The notes: generated by a model from the sequence alone, not told the origin. 64,000 nucleotides of DNA from Cryobacterium soli (GCF_003611035.1 NZ_CP030033.1:434001-498000), one strand, 5' to 3'; counted from the stretch's first letter, positions 29,113 through 38,552 are shown. Made by a program: numbers and translations.

Positions 29113-29871
29113 TCACCGGAGAGCTGTGCGGCGGTCCGGGCGAAGTGTGCTGGTGCTGGTGCTGGTGCTGGTTGTGGCCGTTGGGCTGCCGGTCCTGCCG
29201 GGGCGCAGGCGCCCGGAAACACCCCGTGGTACGACAAACCGTTGGATCAGCGCAAAGATTCCCTCGAGCACCAATGCCAGCAGGATCACCAGGATCGAGC
29301 CGCCCAACATCTCGGCGTAATCGCGATTCTTCAGGCCCGCGAACAGGTACCGGCCCAATCCGATGTCGGCCACATACGCCGCCAGCGTCGCCGTGGCGAT
29401 GACCTGGAGGGTAGCCGAGCGCAGGCCCCCGATCAAGAGCGGCAGGCCGAGGGGAACCTCGACCTTCCGCACGATCTGCAGCTCCGACATGCCGACCGCG
29501 CGGGCGGCATCCACCGTGCGCCGGTCGATGGCCTCGAAACCGGTGTAGGCGCCGGCCAGGATGGGCGGGATCGCGAGCACCGTCAGGGCCACGTACGGGG
29601 CGACGACGCCGATGCCCACCCAGAGGGCCACGAGGGTGAGCAGGCCGAGGGTCGGGATGGCGCGCAGTCCGCCGGAGGTGGTGACCGCCAGGCCCCGGCC
29701 CCGTCCGGTGTGGCCGATCAGGTAGCCCAACGGAATCGCGATCGCGGAGGCGATCACGAGGGTGATGAGCGTGAAGACCAGGTGCTGGCCGAGGCGCAGC
29801 GGGATGGCGTTCAGACCCGTCCAGTTGGCCGGGTCGAGGATCCAGTCGATGGCGTCGACGAAGAGGTTCAC
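29113..29871 (-). CDS. Osmoprotectant ABC transporter permease (first of two)
   Basis: 252-residue membrane permease with the ProW/OpuCB fold. The EAA loop region reads DAARAVGMSELQIVRKVEVP. Hydrophobic helices run from HLVFTLITLVIASAIAIPLG onward. The C-terminus carries a Thr/Ser alternation (TSTSTSTST) encoded by a TGCTGG tandem repeat at 29148-29171. The GTG at 29871 overlaps the stop of the next permease by four bases. Transports the ligand delivered by the downstream lipoprotein. Confidence 0.88.
   Translation of the reverse strand: MNLFVDAIDWILDPANWTGLNAIPLRLGQHLVFTLITLVIASAIAIPLGYLIGHTGRGRGLAVTTSGGLRAIPTLGLLTLVALWVGIGVVAPYVALTVLAIPPILAGAYTGFEAIDRRTVDAARAVGMSELQIVRKVEVPLGLPLLIGGLRSATLQVIATATLAAYVADIGLGRYLFAGLKNRDYAEMLGGSILVILLALVLEGIFALIQRFVVPRGVSGRLRPGRTGSPTATTSTSTSTSTLRPDRRTALR
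29148..29171. repeat. Four TGCTGG hexamers at the 3' end of the permease gene
   Basis: Perfect 6-bp tandem repeat (plus-strand unit TGCTGG) encoding alternating Ser and Thr in the cytoplasmic tail. The unit keeps the frame. Confidence 0.85.
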
Positions 29872-30545
29872 GCGGCAGCCACCTCCGCCGGGGCGGGCGC
29901 CCGGACGGCGGCCACCTTCCGGGTCCACGGCATCAGCACTCGTCCGGCGAGCACCAGTGCCCCGTCGAAGATCAGGGCGAGAGCCACGGTGGCCACGAGT
30001 CCGGCGATGATCTCCGCCTGGATGCCACGCTGGAAGCCGTCGGTGAACAGACTGCCGAGGCTTTGCACCCCGATGACGGCGCCCACCGTCACCAGGCTCA
30101 CCGTGCTCACCGCGACGACCCGCATCCCGGCCAGGAGCACCGGACCGGCCAGCGGCAGTTCGACCTGCCAGAACCGCGACCAGGCCGAGTAGCCCACGGC
30201 CGATGCCGATTGGCGCACATCGGCGTCCACGGACTCCAGCCCGTCGGCGACGACCCGCACCATGAGGGCGACCCCATAAAGGGTCAGCGCGATGATCACG
30301 TTGAGCGGGGAGCGGAGACCGGTGCCGATCACGGCGGGCAGCACGAAGAAGAGGGGCAGCGACGGCACAGCGTAGAGCAGGCCTGCACCGGTGAGGATGA
30401 TGCCGCGGCTCACCCGGTAGCGCCGGGCCAGCCAGCCCAACGGAACCGCGATCACGAAGCACAGGACGATCGGGGGCAGGCTCAGCACGACGTGGTCGAG
30501 CATGCGCGCCCAGATCAACCCGAGGTTGGCCAGCACCCAGGTCAT
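29868..30545 (-). CDS. Osmoprotectant ABC transporter permease (second)
   Basis: 225-residue permease. It opens WARMLDHVVLSLPPIVLCFV, and the EAA loop has VRQSASAVGYSAWSRFWQVE. About five or six membrane helices. It overlaps the ATPase gene by four bases (ATGA) and the other permease by four (GTGA), so the whole operon is translationally coupled. Two different permeases imply a heterodimeric channel, as in OpuC systems. Confidence 0.88.
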   Translation of the reverse strand: MTWVLANLGLIWARMLDHVVLSLPPIVLCFVIAVPLGWLARRYRVSRGIILTGAGLLYAVPSLPLFFVLPAVIGTGLRSPLNVIIALTLYGVALMVRVVADGLESVDADVRQSASAVGYSAWSRFWQVELPLAGPVLLAGMRVVAVSTVSLVTVGAVIGVQSLGSLFTDGFQRGIQAEIIAGLVATVALALIFDGALVLAGRVLMPWTRKVAAVRAPAPAEVAAA

Positions 30546-31396
30546 CGGGCGCCTTCGGTGCCGGTGGCGGCGCGGCTGGCCGCGGGGTCGTTCAGCACCC
30601 CGGCCAGCCGGCCGTCGCTGTCCACGAGGACGTCCTCCTCGCCGTGGCGCTCGAGGTGCAGCACGCGTCGGCCGCGGTCGGCGCCGACGAAGCTGGCCAC
30701 GAAGTCATCGGCCGGGTGGGCGAGGATGTCCGCGGGGGTGCCGACCTGGGCGATGTGACCGCCCTCACGGAGGATGACGATCTGGTCGCCGAGCAGGAAC
30801 GCCTCTTCGATGTCGTGAGTGACGAAGACCACTGTCTTGTCGAGGTCCTTCTGCAGCCGCACGAGCTCCTGCTGAAGTTCGGCCCGCACGATGGGGTCGA
30901 CCGCACCGAAGGGCTCGTCCATGAGCAGGATGTTGGGGTTCACGGCCAGCCCCCTGGCCACGCCGACACGCTGCTGCTGACCGCCGGACAGCTGGCTGGG
31001 GTACCGGTCGGCCAGGGAACGGTCGAGCCCGACGGTGTCGAGCATGGCGAGGGCATCCGCTCTGGCCTGGCGTTTCGGGGTGCCGCGCAGCAACGGCACC
31101 GTGGCGACGTTGTCGACGACGGTGCGGTGCGGCAGCAGGCCCGAATTCTGCATGACGTAGCCGATGCCGCGTCGCAGCTTCACCGGGGCCAGCGTGGAGA
31201 TGTCCTCACCGTCGATCTCGATCGACCCGCTCGTCGGGTCGACCATGCGGTTGATCATCCTCAGGAGGGTCGTCTTGCCCGACCCGGACGAGCCCACGAG
31301 CACCGTGGTCTGGTGCGAGGGCAGGACGAGGCTGAAGTCCTCCACGGCCAGGGTGCCGTCCGGGAATCTCTTGCTGACGGAATGAAACTCGATCAT
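30542..31396 (-). CDS. Osmoprotectant ABC transporter ATP-binding protein
   Basis: 284-residue ATPase powering the importer. Walker A VLVGSSGSGKTTLLRMIN (about 33-50), Q-loop region GIGYVMQNSGLLPHRTV, signature QLSGGQQQRVGVARGLA, Walker B NILLMDEPFGAVDP and the switch His in VIFVTHD-like FVTHDIEEAF. OpuCA/ProV proteins usually have two CBS domains at the C-terminus that sense ionic strength. Here only a short fragment (VDSDGRLAGVLNDPA) follows the ATPase, so osmotic gating by CBS may be lost. First gene of its operon. Confidence 0.92.
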   Translation of the reverse strand: MIEFHSVSKRFPDGTLAVEDFSLVLPSHQTTVLVGSSGSGKTTLLRMINRMVDPTSGSIEIDGEDISTLAPVKLRRGIGYVMQNSGLLPHRTVVDNVATVPLLRGTPKRQARADALAMLDTVGLDRSLADRYPSQLSGGQQQRVGVARGLAVNPNILLMDEPFGAVDPIVRAELQQELVRLQKDLDKTVVFVTHDIEEAFLLGDQIVILREGGHIAQVGTPADILAHPADDFVASFVGADRGRRVLHLERHGEEDVLVDSDGRLAGVLNDPAASRAATGTEGAR

Positions 31397-31575
31397 GGCT
31401 GGCTCGGTCCTCCAAGCGGCTTGACGCTCGACGTCACTCCCCGGGTACGGAGGTGACGGAAGCGGGCAAGTACGGAAAGACTAGCCAACCATTGTTCGGA
31501 GCCAGATCCAAAGCGGATTGCCGGTGATGACGCCGATCACGCCAGAGGCGAACGTCCCGATCAGGTCTCGGCCGG
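31397..31575. other. Intergenic region upstream of the osmoprotectant operon
   Basis: 179 bases between the ATPase start and the TetR stop. It contains TGACG-N5-CGTCA and an imperfect GTCAC/GTGAC pair (near 31433-31458) that could be regulator sites. I see no gene here. Confidence 0.4.
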
Positions 31576-32232
31576 TCAGGAGTCGGTGCCGTAGAACCCC
31601 TCGAGGTAGTCGTGCATGATGCGCCGGCACTCGGCGATGAAGCGTTCGTCGCCCTGGCTGTTCCAGGTGAAGGCCCGCGACAGCAGGGAGTCGGCCATTT
31701 CCACAGCCACTTCGAGGCGGAAGATCAGCTCGGGTCCGCCGGAGAGGCCGAACTGCTCGGACAGGACGCCCGCGATCTGGTTGGCGAAGAATCCCGAGTC
31801 CAGTTCGTCGGGCACGCTGGCCTGGGCCCGCTCGCGGTCGGCGAAGTGCAGGATCCGGAAACCGGGTTCGGCACGGTACAGGTCGACGAAGGCGGAGATT
31901 CCGCAGTCCACCGCCTCCCACCAGGTGCTCGGCTGGGTCTCCTTGAGCGTGTCGGCGACCCGCTGGCGGTAGCGCATCACTGCGCGTTCGCGGAGCCCTT
32001 CGAGCACGGCGACGCGGTCGGGGTAATAGCGGTACACGGTGCCGATGGAGGCTCCGGCGCGTTCGGCGACCATCGCGGTGGTGATCCGGTCGAAACCGAC
32101 TTCATCGACGACCTCTGCCGCCGCGTCGAGCAGGGCGGTCAGACGGGCCGCACTGCGCTGCTGGATGGGTTCGGTGCGAACCTGTCGGCCTTGTGCCACA
32201 GAGTCTTCACCGAAAAGGTCGATCAGCGCCAC
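31576..32232 (-). CDS. TetR family transcriptional regulator
   Basis: 218-residue regulator. The helix-turn-helix is ITTAMVAERAGASIGTVYRY (about 51-70), followed by the ligand-binding helical domain, which belongs to no subgroup I recognise. The start is GTG at 32232 with GGAGG 6-7 bases upstream; the frame is open further but without a site. It lies 179 bases upstream of the osmoprotectant operon on the same strand, so it may control that operon, but this is inference. Confidence 0.88.
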   Translation of the reverse strand: MALIDLFGEDSVAQGRQVRTEPIQQRSAARLTALLDAAAEVVDEVGFDRITTAMVAERAGASIGTVYRYYPDRVAVLEGLRERAVMRYRQRVADTLKETQPSTWWEAVDCGISAFVDLYRAEPGFRILHFADRERAQASVPDELDSGFFANQIAGVLSEQFGLSGGPELIFRLEVAVEMADSLLSRAFTWNSQGDERFIAECRRIMHDYLEGFYGTDS

Positions 32233-32409
32233 GTGTCCTCCTTGAATATACGTCACAATCCTAGGGGTCCCCGCGAGCGGCTCAGCACTATACTTGCCCC
32301 CCAAACGGGCAGAAACCCGATAGCCGGGCGCGTCGCATGTCGGCCCTGTCGCCGGCTGCCCGGCCCCGCTCGTCCCGGACAGCCGCGCCGCCCGTGAGAG
32401 ACTCTAGGT

Positions 32410-33510
32410 GTGTCAAAGTTCCCCGCCACGGCCTCCGCCCCGCTGAACCCTGCACGCATGATGCACCGCGCGGCGCGAATCGAGGATTGGCTGCACGACA
32501 AGAGGGAGAAGTTCGCCCGGCGGCGTGGACACAAGCCCATCGTCATCCCGTACACCGGGTACGGCACCCCCGAGCGGGTCCGGGTTCTCTGCCGGGTGCT
32601 GCTGGCCAAGCCGGCGACGGCCGCGGCGGTCGCACGCAAACGGCGCCGCAACGACGGTCGCGACGCGAGCATCAGGGGCTGGCGGAGCTTCCTGAGCGTT
32701 CCCGTCAACGACGTCACGGTCACCATCGACATCGGCGGGCACGCGCACCGGGTGCAGGCCGACCGCGGCGGAGTGGTCGACACTGTCATGGACGTGGCCC
32801 TCGAACCCGGATGGCACACCGCCCTGCTGCACACCGAGGCATCAGCCCCCGTCGAAGCACCGGTGTTCGTCGTGGCGCCCGACGTGCGCCGGGGGATCAT
32901 CTCCGATGTGGACGACACCGTCATGGTGACCACACTGCCGCGTCCACTGCTGGCCGCCTGGAACACCTTCGTGCTCGACGAGCACGCCCGGGTTCCCACG
33001 CCCGGCATGGCGGTTCTGCTGGACAGGCTGGCGGATGCGACACCCGGCGCCCCCGTGATCTACCTCTCCACGGGCGCGTGGAACGTCGCGCCGACACTGA
33101 GCCGTTTCCTCTCCCGCAACCTCTACCCGGCCGGGGCTCTCCTGCTCACGGATTGGGGCCCCACCCACGACAGGCTGTTCCGGAGCGGCCGGGAGCACAA
33201 GAGGGAGAACCTGCGCCGGTTGGCGCAGGAGTTCCCCGAGATGCAGTGGATCCTGATCGGCGACGACGGTCAGCACGATGAGGCGATCTACAGCGAGTTC
33301 CAGCAGGACTTCCCGCAGTGCGTCGCTGCCGTCGCCATCCGCCGCCTCTCCCCCAGTGAGGCCGTCCTGGCCGGCCGCCGGGCCAAGGATGCCGTGGAGG
33401 CCAAGCCTGATCCGCTCTGGGTCTACGGTCCGGACGGTGCGAGCCTGGCCACCCAACTGGCCGATCTCGGCCTGATCGCCGACCCCGGACTGCCCGGTCC
33501 GGCGGAGTAG
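32410..33510 (+). CDS. App1-type phosphatase domain protein (DUF2183)
   Basis: 366-residue protein of the yeast App1 phosphatidate-phosphatase domain family, a HAD-like fold. The catalytic motif is SDVDDTVM (D166 and D168), with YLSTGAWNVAP and ILIGDDGQHDEAIY as later HAD motifs. An N-terminal beta-rich domain precedes it (VRVLCRVLLAKPAT, TVTIDIGGHAHRVQAD). The predicted reaction is removal of phosphate from a lipid or small phosphate ester; bacterial members are mostly uncharacterised. The start GTG at 32410 has no ribosome-binding site. It is convergent with pyrD after 29 bases. Confidence 0.85.
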   Translation: MSKFPATASAPLNPARMMHRAARIEDWLHDKREKFARRRGHKPIVIPYTGYGTPERVRVLCRVLLAKPATAAAVARKRRRNDGRDASIRGWRSFLSVPVNDVTVTIDIGGHAHRVQADRGGVVDTVMDVALEPGWHTALLHTEASAPVEAPVFVVAPDVRRGIISDVDDTVMVTTLPRPLLAAWNTFVLDEHARVPTPGMAVLLDRLADATPGAPVIYLSTGAWNVAPTLSRFLSRNLYPAGALLLTDWGPTHDRLFRSGREHKRENLRRLAQEFPEMQWILIGDDGQHDEAIYSEFQQDFPQCVAAVAIRRLSPSEAVLAGRRAKDAVEAKPDPLWVYGPDGASLATQLADLGLIADPGLPGPAE

Positions 33511-33539
33511 CCGTCCGGCGCGGGACGCGTCGCTTCCTG

Positions 33540-34574
33540 TCAGCGCCGGGCGAGCAGCCGGTCGAGTCCGCGGTTGATCTGGCGGGCCCAGAGCGGACCC
33601 CGGTAGAGGAACCCCGTGTAGCCCTGCACGAGAGTGGCGCCGGCGGCGAGACGCTCGGCGACCTGCTCGGCCGTTTCCACCCCGCCCACCGAGATGACGC
33701 AGAGGTCGGCCGGGACGGTGGCCCGGATGAGCCGCAGCACCGCGAGGGACCTGGCGTGCAGCGGCGCCCCGGAGAGCCCGCCGGCGCCGGCGGCTGCCAC
33801 GACGGCGGTGTCCGTCGCGAGGTTGTCGCGGCTGATGGTGGTGTTGGTGGCGATGATGCCGTCCAGGCCGAGTTCCACCGTGAGGCCCGCGATACGGGTG
33901 ACTTCGTCGTCGGTGAGGTCCGGCGCGATCTTCACCAGGAGCGGGGTGCCCCCGGCCTCATCGCGCACGGCGCTCAGCAACGGGGCAAGCTGGTCGAGTT
34001 CCTGGAGTCCGCGCAGGCCCGGGGTGTTGGGGGAACTCACGTTGACCACGAGGTAGTCGGCGATGGGCGCCAGCAGGCGCGTGCTGACCAGGTAGTCCGC
34101 TGTGGCGTCCTCGACGGCGGTGACCCGGCTCTTGCCGATGTTGATGCCGAGGACCGGGCGCTTCCGGGTGGCGCGCACCCGGGCCAGCCGCTCGACGGCC
34201 GCGGCGGCGCCGCCGTTGTTGAAGCCCATCCGGTTGATCACGGCGCGGTCGGGAATCAGGCGGAACAGGCGGGGCTTGGGGTTCCCGGGCTGCGCGACGG
34301 CGGTGAGGGTGCCCACCTCCACGTGGCCGAAGCCCAGCCGGCCGAGGCCGATGACGGCCTGGCCGTCCTTGTCGAAGCCGGCGGCGACGCCGAACGGCGA
34401 GTCGAAGTGCAGCCCGAGGGTGGTCACCCCGATGTCGGTGCGCGGGCGCGTGAGCCCGTGCACGAGGGGGCCGAGGCCCAGGCGGGGAATCCAGCGAATG
34501 ACCTCGAAGGCCAGGTGGTGAGCCCGTTCGGGGTCGATGCGGGTGAGGACGTGTGTGAAGAGGGTGGGGTACAC
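33540..34574 (-). CDS. pyrD: Dihydroorotate dehydrogenase (class 2, quinone-dependent)
   Basis: Fourth step of pyrimidine synthesis: oxidises dihydroorotate to orotate and passes electrons to the quinone pool at the membrane. 344 residues. Class 2 features are an N-terminal amphipathic region (VLTRIDPERAHHLAFEVIRW), FDSPFGVAAGFDKDGQ, the catalytic serine region VNVSSPNTPGLRGLQ, and VGGVETAEQVAERL near the FMN phosphate site. The GTG at 34574 is 2 bases after the nrdR stop, so they are coupled. Confidence 0.95.
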   Translation of the reverse strand: MYPTLFTHVLTRIDPERAHHLAFEVIRWIPRLGLGPLVHGLTRPRTDIGVTTLGLHFDSPFGVAAGFDKDGQAVIGLGRLGFGHVEVGTLTAVAQPGNPKPRLFRLIPDRAVINRMGFNNGGAAAAVERLARVRATRKRPVLGINIGKSRVTAVEDATADYLVSTRLLAPIADYLVVNVSSPNTPGLRGLQELDQLAPLLSAVRDEAGGTPLLVKIAPDLTDDEVTRIAGLTVELGLDGIIATNTTISRDNLATDTAVVAAAGAGGLSGAPLHARSLAVLRLIRATVPADLCVISVGGVETAEQVAERLAAGATLVQGYTGFLYRGPLWARQINRGLDRLLARR

Positions 34575-34576
34575 GG

Positions 34577-35071
34577 TCAGCTTTCGGCCCGGGAGCCGGT
34601 CTCCACGGCCCCGGCATCCGCCTCGGCGTGTTCGGTGCGCAGCTGGCCGATGGCGGCTTCGAAGTCCTCGAGGGAATCGAACGCCTGGTAGACGCTGGCG
34701 AAGCGCAGGTACGCGACCTCGTCGAGCTCGCGCAACGGGGCCAGGATGGCCAGGCCGATGTCGTTGGCCTCGATCTGGGACGCGCCGGTCTGGCGGATGG
34801 TCTCTTCGACCTTCTGGGCCAGCATCGCCAGGTCGGAATCGGTGACCGGGCGGCCTTGGCAGGCCTTGCGTACGCCGGAGACGATCTTTTCTCGGCTGAA
34901 CGGCTCCACGACACCGCTGCGCTTGATGATGTTCAGGCTGGCGGTCTCGGTGGTGCTGAACCGGCGCCCGCACTCCGGGCACTGCCGACGACGGCGGATC
35001 GAGAGCCCGTCGTCGCTGGTGCGCGAGTCGATGACACGGGAATCAGGGTGGCGACAGAACGGGCAATACAT
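34577..35071 (-). CDS. nrdR: Transcriptional repressor NrdR
   Basis: ATP/dATP-sensing repressor of ribonucleotide reductase genes. 164 residues with zinc ribbon [17 protein letters not shown] and [15 protein letters not shown], then the ATP-cone ([33 protein letters not shown]). The C-terminus has an acidic tail. It lies between hisD and pyrD, 12 bases after the hisD stop. No nrd genes or NrdR boxes were recognised in this window. Confidence 0.97.
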   Translation of the reverse strand: MYCPFCRHPDSRVIDSRTSDDGLSIRRRRQCPECGRRFSTTETASLNIIKRSGVVEPFSREKIVSGVRKACQGRPVTDSDLAMLAQKVEETIRQTGASQIEANDIGLAILAPLRELDEVAYLRFASVYQAFDSLEDFEAAIGQLRTEHAEADAGAVETGSRAES

Positions 35072-35083
35072 GGTGGGAAAAGC

Positions 35084-36403
35084 CTACCGCGCCGCATCCC
35101 CCGCGAAACGCGCCGTGACGGCGTCGCCGTGCGCCGGCAGCGCCTCGGCCGAGGACAGCGCCAGGATGTGGTCGGCCACGCCGGCCAGACCCTCACGGCT
35201 GTACCGCACCACCTGCTGCGGGCGCAGGAACGTGTAGGCGCCGAGGGCCGAGGAGAATCGCGCCTGTCCCCCGGTGGGCAGCACGTGGTTGGAGCCCGCG
35301 GCGTAGTCGCCGAGGCTGACCGGAGCGTACGGGCCGAGGAAGATGGCTCCGGCGTTGTCGATCTGGCTCAGGACGGCGTCGGGGTCGACGGTCTGGATTT
35401 CGAGGTGCTCCGGGCCGAAGGCGTTGCTGAAGGCGGCGGCCTGGTCGAGATCGTCGACGAGGACGATGGCCGACTGCGTGCCGCTCAGCGACGCCGTGAC
35501 CCGCTCGGCGTGGGTGGTCGTTCCAGCGAGGTCGTCGAGCAGGTCCTCGACGGCGCCGGCAAGCTCGGCGGAGTCGGTGACGAGAACGGCCGCCGCGAGC
35601 TCGTCGTGCTCGGCCTGGCTGACCAGGTCGGCGGCGACGAACGCGGGGTCGGCGGCGGCATCCGCGATCACCAGGATGTCGGTCGGGCCGGCTTCGGAGT
35701 CGATGCCCGTCACACCGCGGACGAGGCGCTTGGCGGCAGCGACGTAGACGTTGCCCGGTCCGGTGACCAGCTGCACGGGGTCGAGCCCCAGACCCGGTAC
35801 CCCGTAGGCGAAGGCCCCGACGGCGCCGGCCCCGCCCATGGCGTAGATCTCGTCGACGCCGAGCAGGCCGGCGACGGCCAGGATCGTGGGGTGCACACGG
35901 CCGCCGAAGTGGCTCTGCGGCGGAGACGCGAGCGCGATGGAGCCGACGCCGGCGACCTGGGCCGGCACCACGTTCATCACCACGCTGGACGGATAAACGG
36001 CCTTGCCGCCGGGGACATAGAGCCCGACACGCTGCACGGGCCGCCAGCGCTGCACGATCTCGGCGCCGTCGGCGATGGTTGTCGTGACCTGTGGCGGCAC
36101 CTGGGCCAGGCTGGCCAGGCGCACCCGGCGGATGGTCTCTTCGATGGCTGTGCGCACCGCGGGGTCGAGGGCCGCGAGGGCCTCCTCGACGTGGGCGGCG
36201 GGCACCCGCACGAACTCGGGGCGCACCCGGTCGAGGCGCTCGGCCTGGTCGAGCAGGGCGATTTCGCCGCGTGCGCGCACGTCGTCGATCAGCTCCGCGG
36301 CGACGTCGCTGGCGACCGTGACGCTCGTCAGAGCCCGGGGTACAGCGGCCAGCAGATCGGCCGGAGCAGGCCGCGTTCCTCGGAGGTCAATCGTCTGAAT
36401 CAT
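35084..36403 (-). CDS. hisD: Histidinol dehydrogenase
   Basis: Last two steps of histidine synthesis, oxidising histidinol to histidine with NAD and zinc. 439 residues, [20 protein letters not shown] onward. Key parts are [51 protein letters not shown], the zinc ligand region [16 protein letters not shown] and [16 protein letters not shown] at 36403 has TAAGCT (36412-36417, minus strand) as a -10 8 bases upstream, so the transcript is nearly leaderless. Divergent from a flavin reductase gene. No other his genes are here. Confidence 0.96.
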   Translation of the reverse strand: MIQTIDLRGTRPAPADLLAAVPRALTSVTVASDVAAELIDDVRARGEIALLDQAERLDRVRPEFVRVPAAHVEEALAALDPAVRTAIEETIRRVRLASLAQVPPQVTTTIADGAEIVQRWRPVQRVGLYVPGGKAVYPSSVVMNVVPAQVAGVGSIALASPPQSHFGGRVHPTILAVAGLLGVDEIYAMGGAGAVGAFAYGVPGLGLDPVQLVTGPGNVYVAAAKRLVRGVTGIDSEAGPTDILVIADAAADPAFVAADLVSQAEHDELAAAVLVTDSAELAGAVEDLLDDLAGTTTHAERVTASLSGTQSAIVLVDDLDQAAAFSNAFGPEHLEIQTVDPDAVLSQIDNAGAIFLGPYAPVSLGDYAAGSNHVLPTGGQARFSSALGAYTFLRPQQVVRYSREGLAGVADHILALSSAEALPAHGDAVTARFAGDAAR

Positions 36404-36473
36404 GTCGACCCAGCTTATCCAACAACCGTCAGGGCACGGGAATAGGCTGGTAGGTGAAACGATTGGCACCAGT

Positions 36474-37025
36474 ATGAACGAAGGCACCATCCGGTCGGCC
36501 GCGCTCCCCCAGGCGACCGCTCTCGACACCGATCCCCACGCCCCCGGCGATCTGGCCGCGTTCAAGAACGCGTTCCGTCGGCATGCCGCCGGGGTGTCGG
36601 TCGTGACCGCCCTGGATGCAGAGGGCTCCCCCGTCGGTTTCACCGCGACATCGCTCGCATCGCTGTCGGCGGTGCCGCCCCTGGCCACCTTCAACATGGC
36701 CAGGTCCGCGAGCTCCTGGCCGGCCATCTCCGAGACGGAGCGGGTGGTCATCCATCTGCTCGGGCTGCGCAATCGCACGCTGGCCGAACGCCTCGCCGGA
36801 CCGGGCACCGAGCGTTTCGTCGGCGATCACTGGCGCGTGGGCCCGCACGGCCTCCCGGTGCTCAACAATGTGACGTCCTGGATGGTCGGCCGGATCGTCG
36901 AGCGGGTCTCCGTGCACAACGCGGCAGTGATCGTGGTGCAGATCGAGGGCGGCGGGCTCGGCGAGGACGACGAGGCGCTGGTCTACCACGAGCGCCGCTA
37001 CCGGGCGCTGGGCGAGACGCTCTAG
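36474..37025 (+). CDS. Flavin reductase-like domain protein
   Basis: 183-residue FMN-binding split-barrel protein of the flavin-reductase family, which supplies reduced flavin to monooxygenases or binds [24 protein letters not shown] and [20 protein letters not shown] are the family signature. No monooxygenase lies next to it, so its partner is unknown. ATG at 36474 was chosen; upstream codons overlap the divergent promoter region. TAGGCT (36443-36448) is a probable -10. Confidence 0.85.
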   Translation: MNEGTIRSAALPQATALDTDPHAPGDLAAFKNAFRRHAAGVSVVTALDAEGSPVGFTATSLASLSAVPPLATFNMARSASSWPAISETERVVIHLLGLRNRTLAERLAGPGTERFVGDHWRVGPHGLPVLNNVTSWMVGRIVERVSVHNAAVIVVQIEGGGLGEDDEALVYHERRYRALGETL

Positions 37026-37060
37026 GCGCGTCAGCCGGCGCCGCCGTCAGAGCGCGCCCG

Positions 37061-37843
37061 TCAGCGGGCGGCCTGGGCCTCGCGTGCCGCGGCCTTTCGG
37101 CGCTGGCGTTCTGCTTCCGTCGCGGCAGCTTCGGCCGGCGTCGGCGCGGTGCCGCCCAGGTGGGCGGGCTGCCACCACCGCCCGGATCCGGGCTCGGGGT
37201 ACCGGGCCTGGGCGCCGTCGACCAGGGTCTGCAGTGTGGCGTGCAGCCTGTCGGTGACCTGCTGCGGGTCCTCGTCTGCGCCCACGTGTATGGGTGCGCC
37301 GATGGCGAAGCTCACCGGGGTGCGGTAGGCCTCCCCGAGCGAGGGCTTGTGGTTCTTGGTGAGCAGCCGGTGGCCGCCCCAGACGGCCACAGGGATGATG
37401 GGCACCCTCGCTTCCTGGGCCATGCGTGCGGCTCCGGTCTTGAGGTCCCGCACGGTGAACGATGCGTTTACGCCGCCCTCGGGGAACACCCCGACCAGCT
37501 CACCGGCGCTCAACGCGCGCACAGCGTCGGCGTAGGCCTGCGCGCCGGCGGTCATGTCCACGTTGATGTGTCGCATGCCCCGCAGCAGCCAGCCCACGAC
37601 GGGCTTGTCGAAAGCGCCCTTCTTGGCCATGAAGCGGATGTGCCGGCGGTTCTTCCGCCAGGTCATCCACTCGACGAGGGCGAAATCGGCGTAGCCGAAG
37701 TGGGTGATGGCCATCACCGCTCCGCCGGCATCCGGCAGATGGGTGAGGCCGGTGACGGAGGGCCGCAGCCGGAAGAGTCCGAAGATGCCTCGGCCGGCCG
37801 CAATGGCCGTGCTGTAGATCGGTTCCCTGGTACGCGTTCTCAT
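37061..37843 (-). CDS. PlsC-like 1-acylglycerol-3-phosphate acyltransferase
   Basis: 260-residue membrane-associated acyltransferase. The catalytic HX4D motif is THFGYADF (about 47-54), followed by the region VGVFPEGGVNASF with the substrate-binding FPEG motif, and PIIPVAVWGG. It most likely acylates lysophosphatidic acid or another lipid intermediate. The C-terminus is Ala/Arg/Glu-rich (TEAERQRRKAAAREAQ). Convergent with the flavin reductase gene. The exact lipid cannot be determined. Confidence 0.88.
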   Translation of the reverse strand: MRTRTREPIYSTAIAAGRGIFGLFRLRPSVTGLTHLPDAGGAVMAITHFGYADFALVEWMTWRKNRRHIRFMAKKGAFDKPVVGWLLRGMRHINVDMTAGAQAYADAVRALSAGELVGVFPEGGVNASFTVRDLKTGAARMAQEARVPIIPVAVWGGHRLLTKNHKPSLGEAYRTPVSFAIGAPIHVGADEDPQQVTDRLHATLQTLVDGAQARYPEPGSGRWWQPAHLGGTAPTPAEAAATEAERQRRKAAAREAQAAR

Positions 37844-37955
37844 GCCCTCAGCGTAGGACCTGAGGCTGTCAACCTCCTGGTGTCCGCGCCGTACTCGCCC
37901 GGGTCTTCGGGGGCGCGCGCGGACGGCCTCCTGCTCGCCGGCGTGGCGCCCGCGC

Positions 37956-37961
37956 TATCGT
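37956..37961 (+). promoter_or_regulatory. -10 hexamer TATCGT, probable leaderless start
   Basis: TATCGT ends six bases before the ATG at 37968, the same geometry as at 10165, 19994 and 62890. Confidence 0.5.
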
Positions 37962-37967
37962 GTGCGC

Positions 37968-38477
37968 ATGACTGAGCCGGTGACCACCGGATGGACCGAT
38001 TTCGCCCTGGCGACGGCCGGGGCCGCGGCCGCCCTCGCGGGGCTCGTGATGGTGGCGATCTCGGTCAATATCCGCCAGATCCTGGGCCTGGCCGGGGTGT
38101 CCGCGCGGGCAGCGGCGGCCATCGGGTCGCTCGTCCTGGTGGTCGTGTCGAGCGCGCTGATCCTCGTTCCCGGCCAGCCGGGCTCCGCGCTCGGGGCGGA
38201 ACTGCTCGCCGCCGCGGCGGCAGCCGCGCTCCTGCACGGGGTGTCCCTGAGCCAGAGCATGAGGCAGGCGACCCGGCCACGGGCCGCGCGCCTGCTGTCG
38301 CTTCCGATCGCGGCCGCCCAGCTGGCGCCGCTCATCGTCGGCGCACTGCTCCTGGTGTTCGGCGGCGACGGGTCCCTGGCCGGTGCCGCCCTGTACTGGG
38401 TGGCCGCCGGCCTGATCCTCACCGTGATCGGTTCCATGCTCGACGCCTGGGTCCTGATGGTCGAGATCCTGCGCTGA
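37968..38477 (+). CDS. Hypothetical four-helix membrane protein
   Basis: 169 residues, unknown function. Four hydrophobic segments: FALATAGAAAALAGLVMVAI, AAIGSLVLVVVSSALILVP, a pair around LSLPIAAAQLAPLIVGALLL, and WVAAGLILTVIGSMLDAWVL. There is a short N-terminal tail (MTEPVTTGWTD) and no recognised domain. A GTG two codons upstream is possible, but the -10 hexamer favours the ATG. Convergent with dnaE. Confidence 0.75.
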   Translation: MTEPVTTGWTDFALATAGAAAALAGLVMVAISVNIRQILGLAGVSARAAAAIGSLVLVVVSSALILVPGQPGSALGAELLAAAAAAALLHGVSLSQSMRQATRPRAARLLSLPIAAAQLAPLIVGALLLVFGGDGSLAGAALYWVAAGLILTVIGSMLDAWVLMVEILR

Positions 38478-38528
38478 CCCTTAACGTGCCGCGGACTGTG
38501 AGTGCGGCCCCGGAAACGCGCCCGTCCC

Positions 38529-38550
38529 GGCTTAGCTCACCGTTCGCGGG
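38529..38550. repeat. Dispersed 22-bp intergenic motif, copy B
   Basis: Matches copy A (3071-3092) at 20 of 22 bases and ends 2 bases before the dnaE stop codon, between convergent genes. Confidence 0.6.
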
Positions 38551-38552
38551 GT

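Noticed and set aside
29113..30462. A 449-residue fused permease
   Set aside because: The N-terminal part of the frame is antisense-like, low-complexity and overlaps the real second permease; GTG at 29871 gives a normal-length permease.
31433..31458. Imperfect GTCAC/GTGAC inverted repeat as a defined TetR operator
   Set aside because: The arms do not align without a shift, and no second copy is seen at the TetR gene's own promoter; kept only as a note on the intergenic region.
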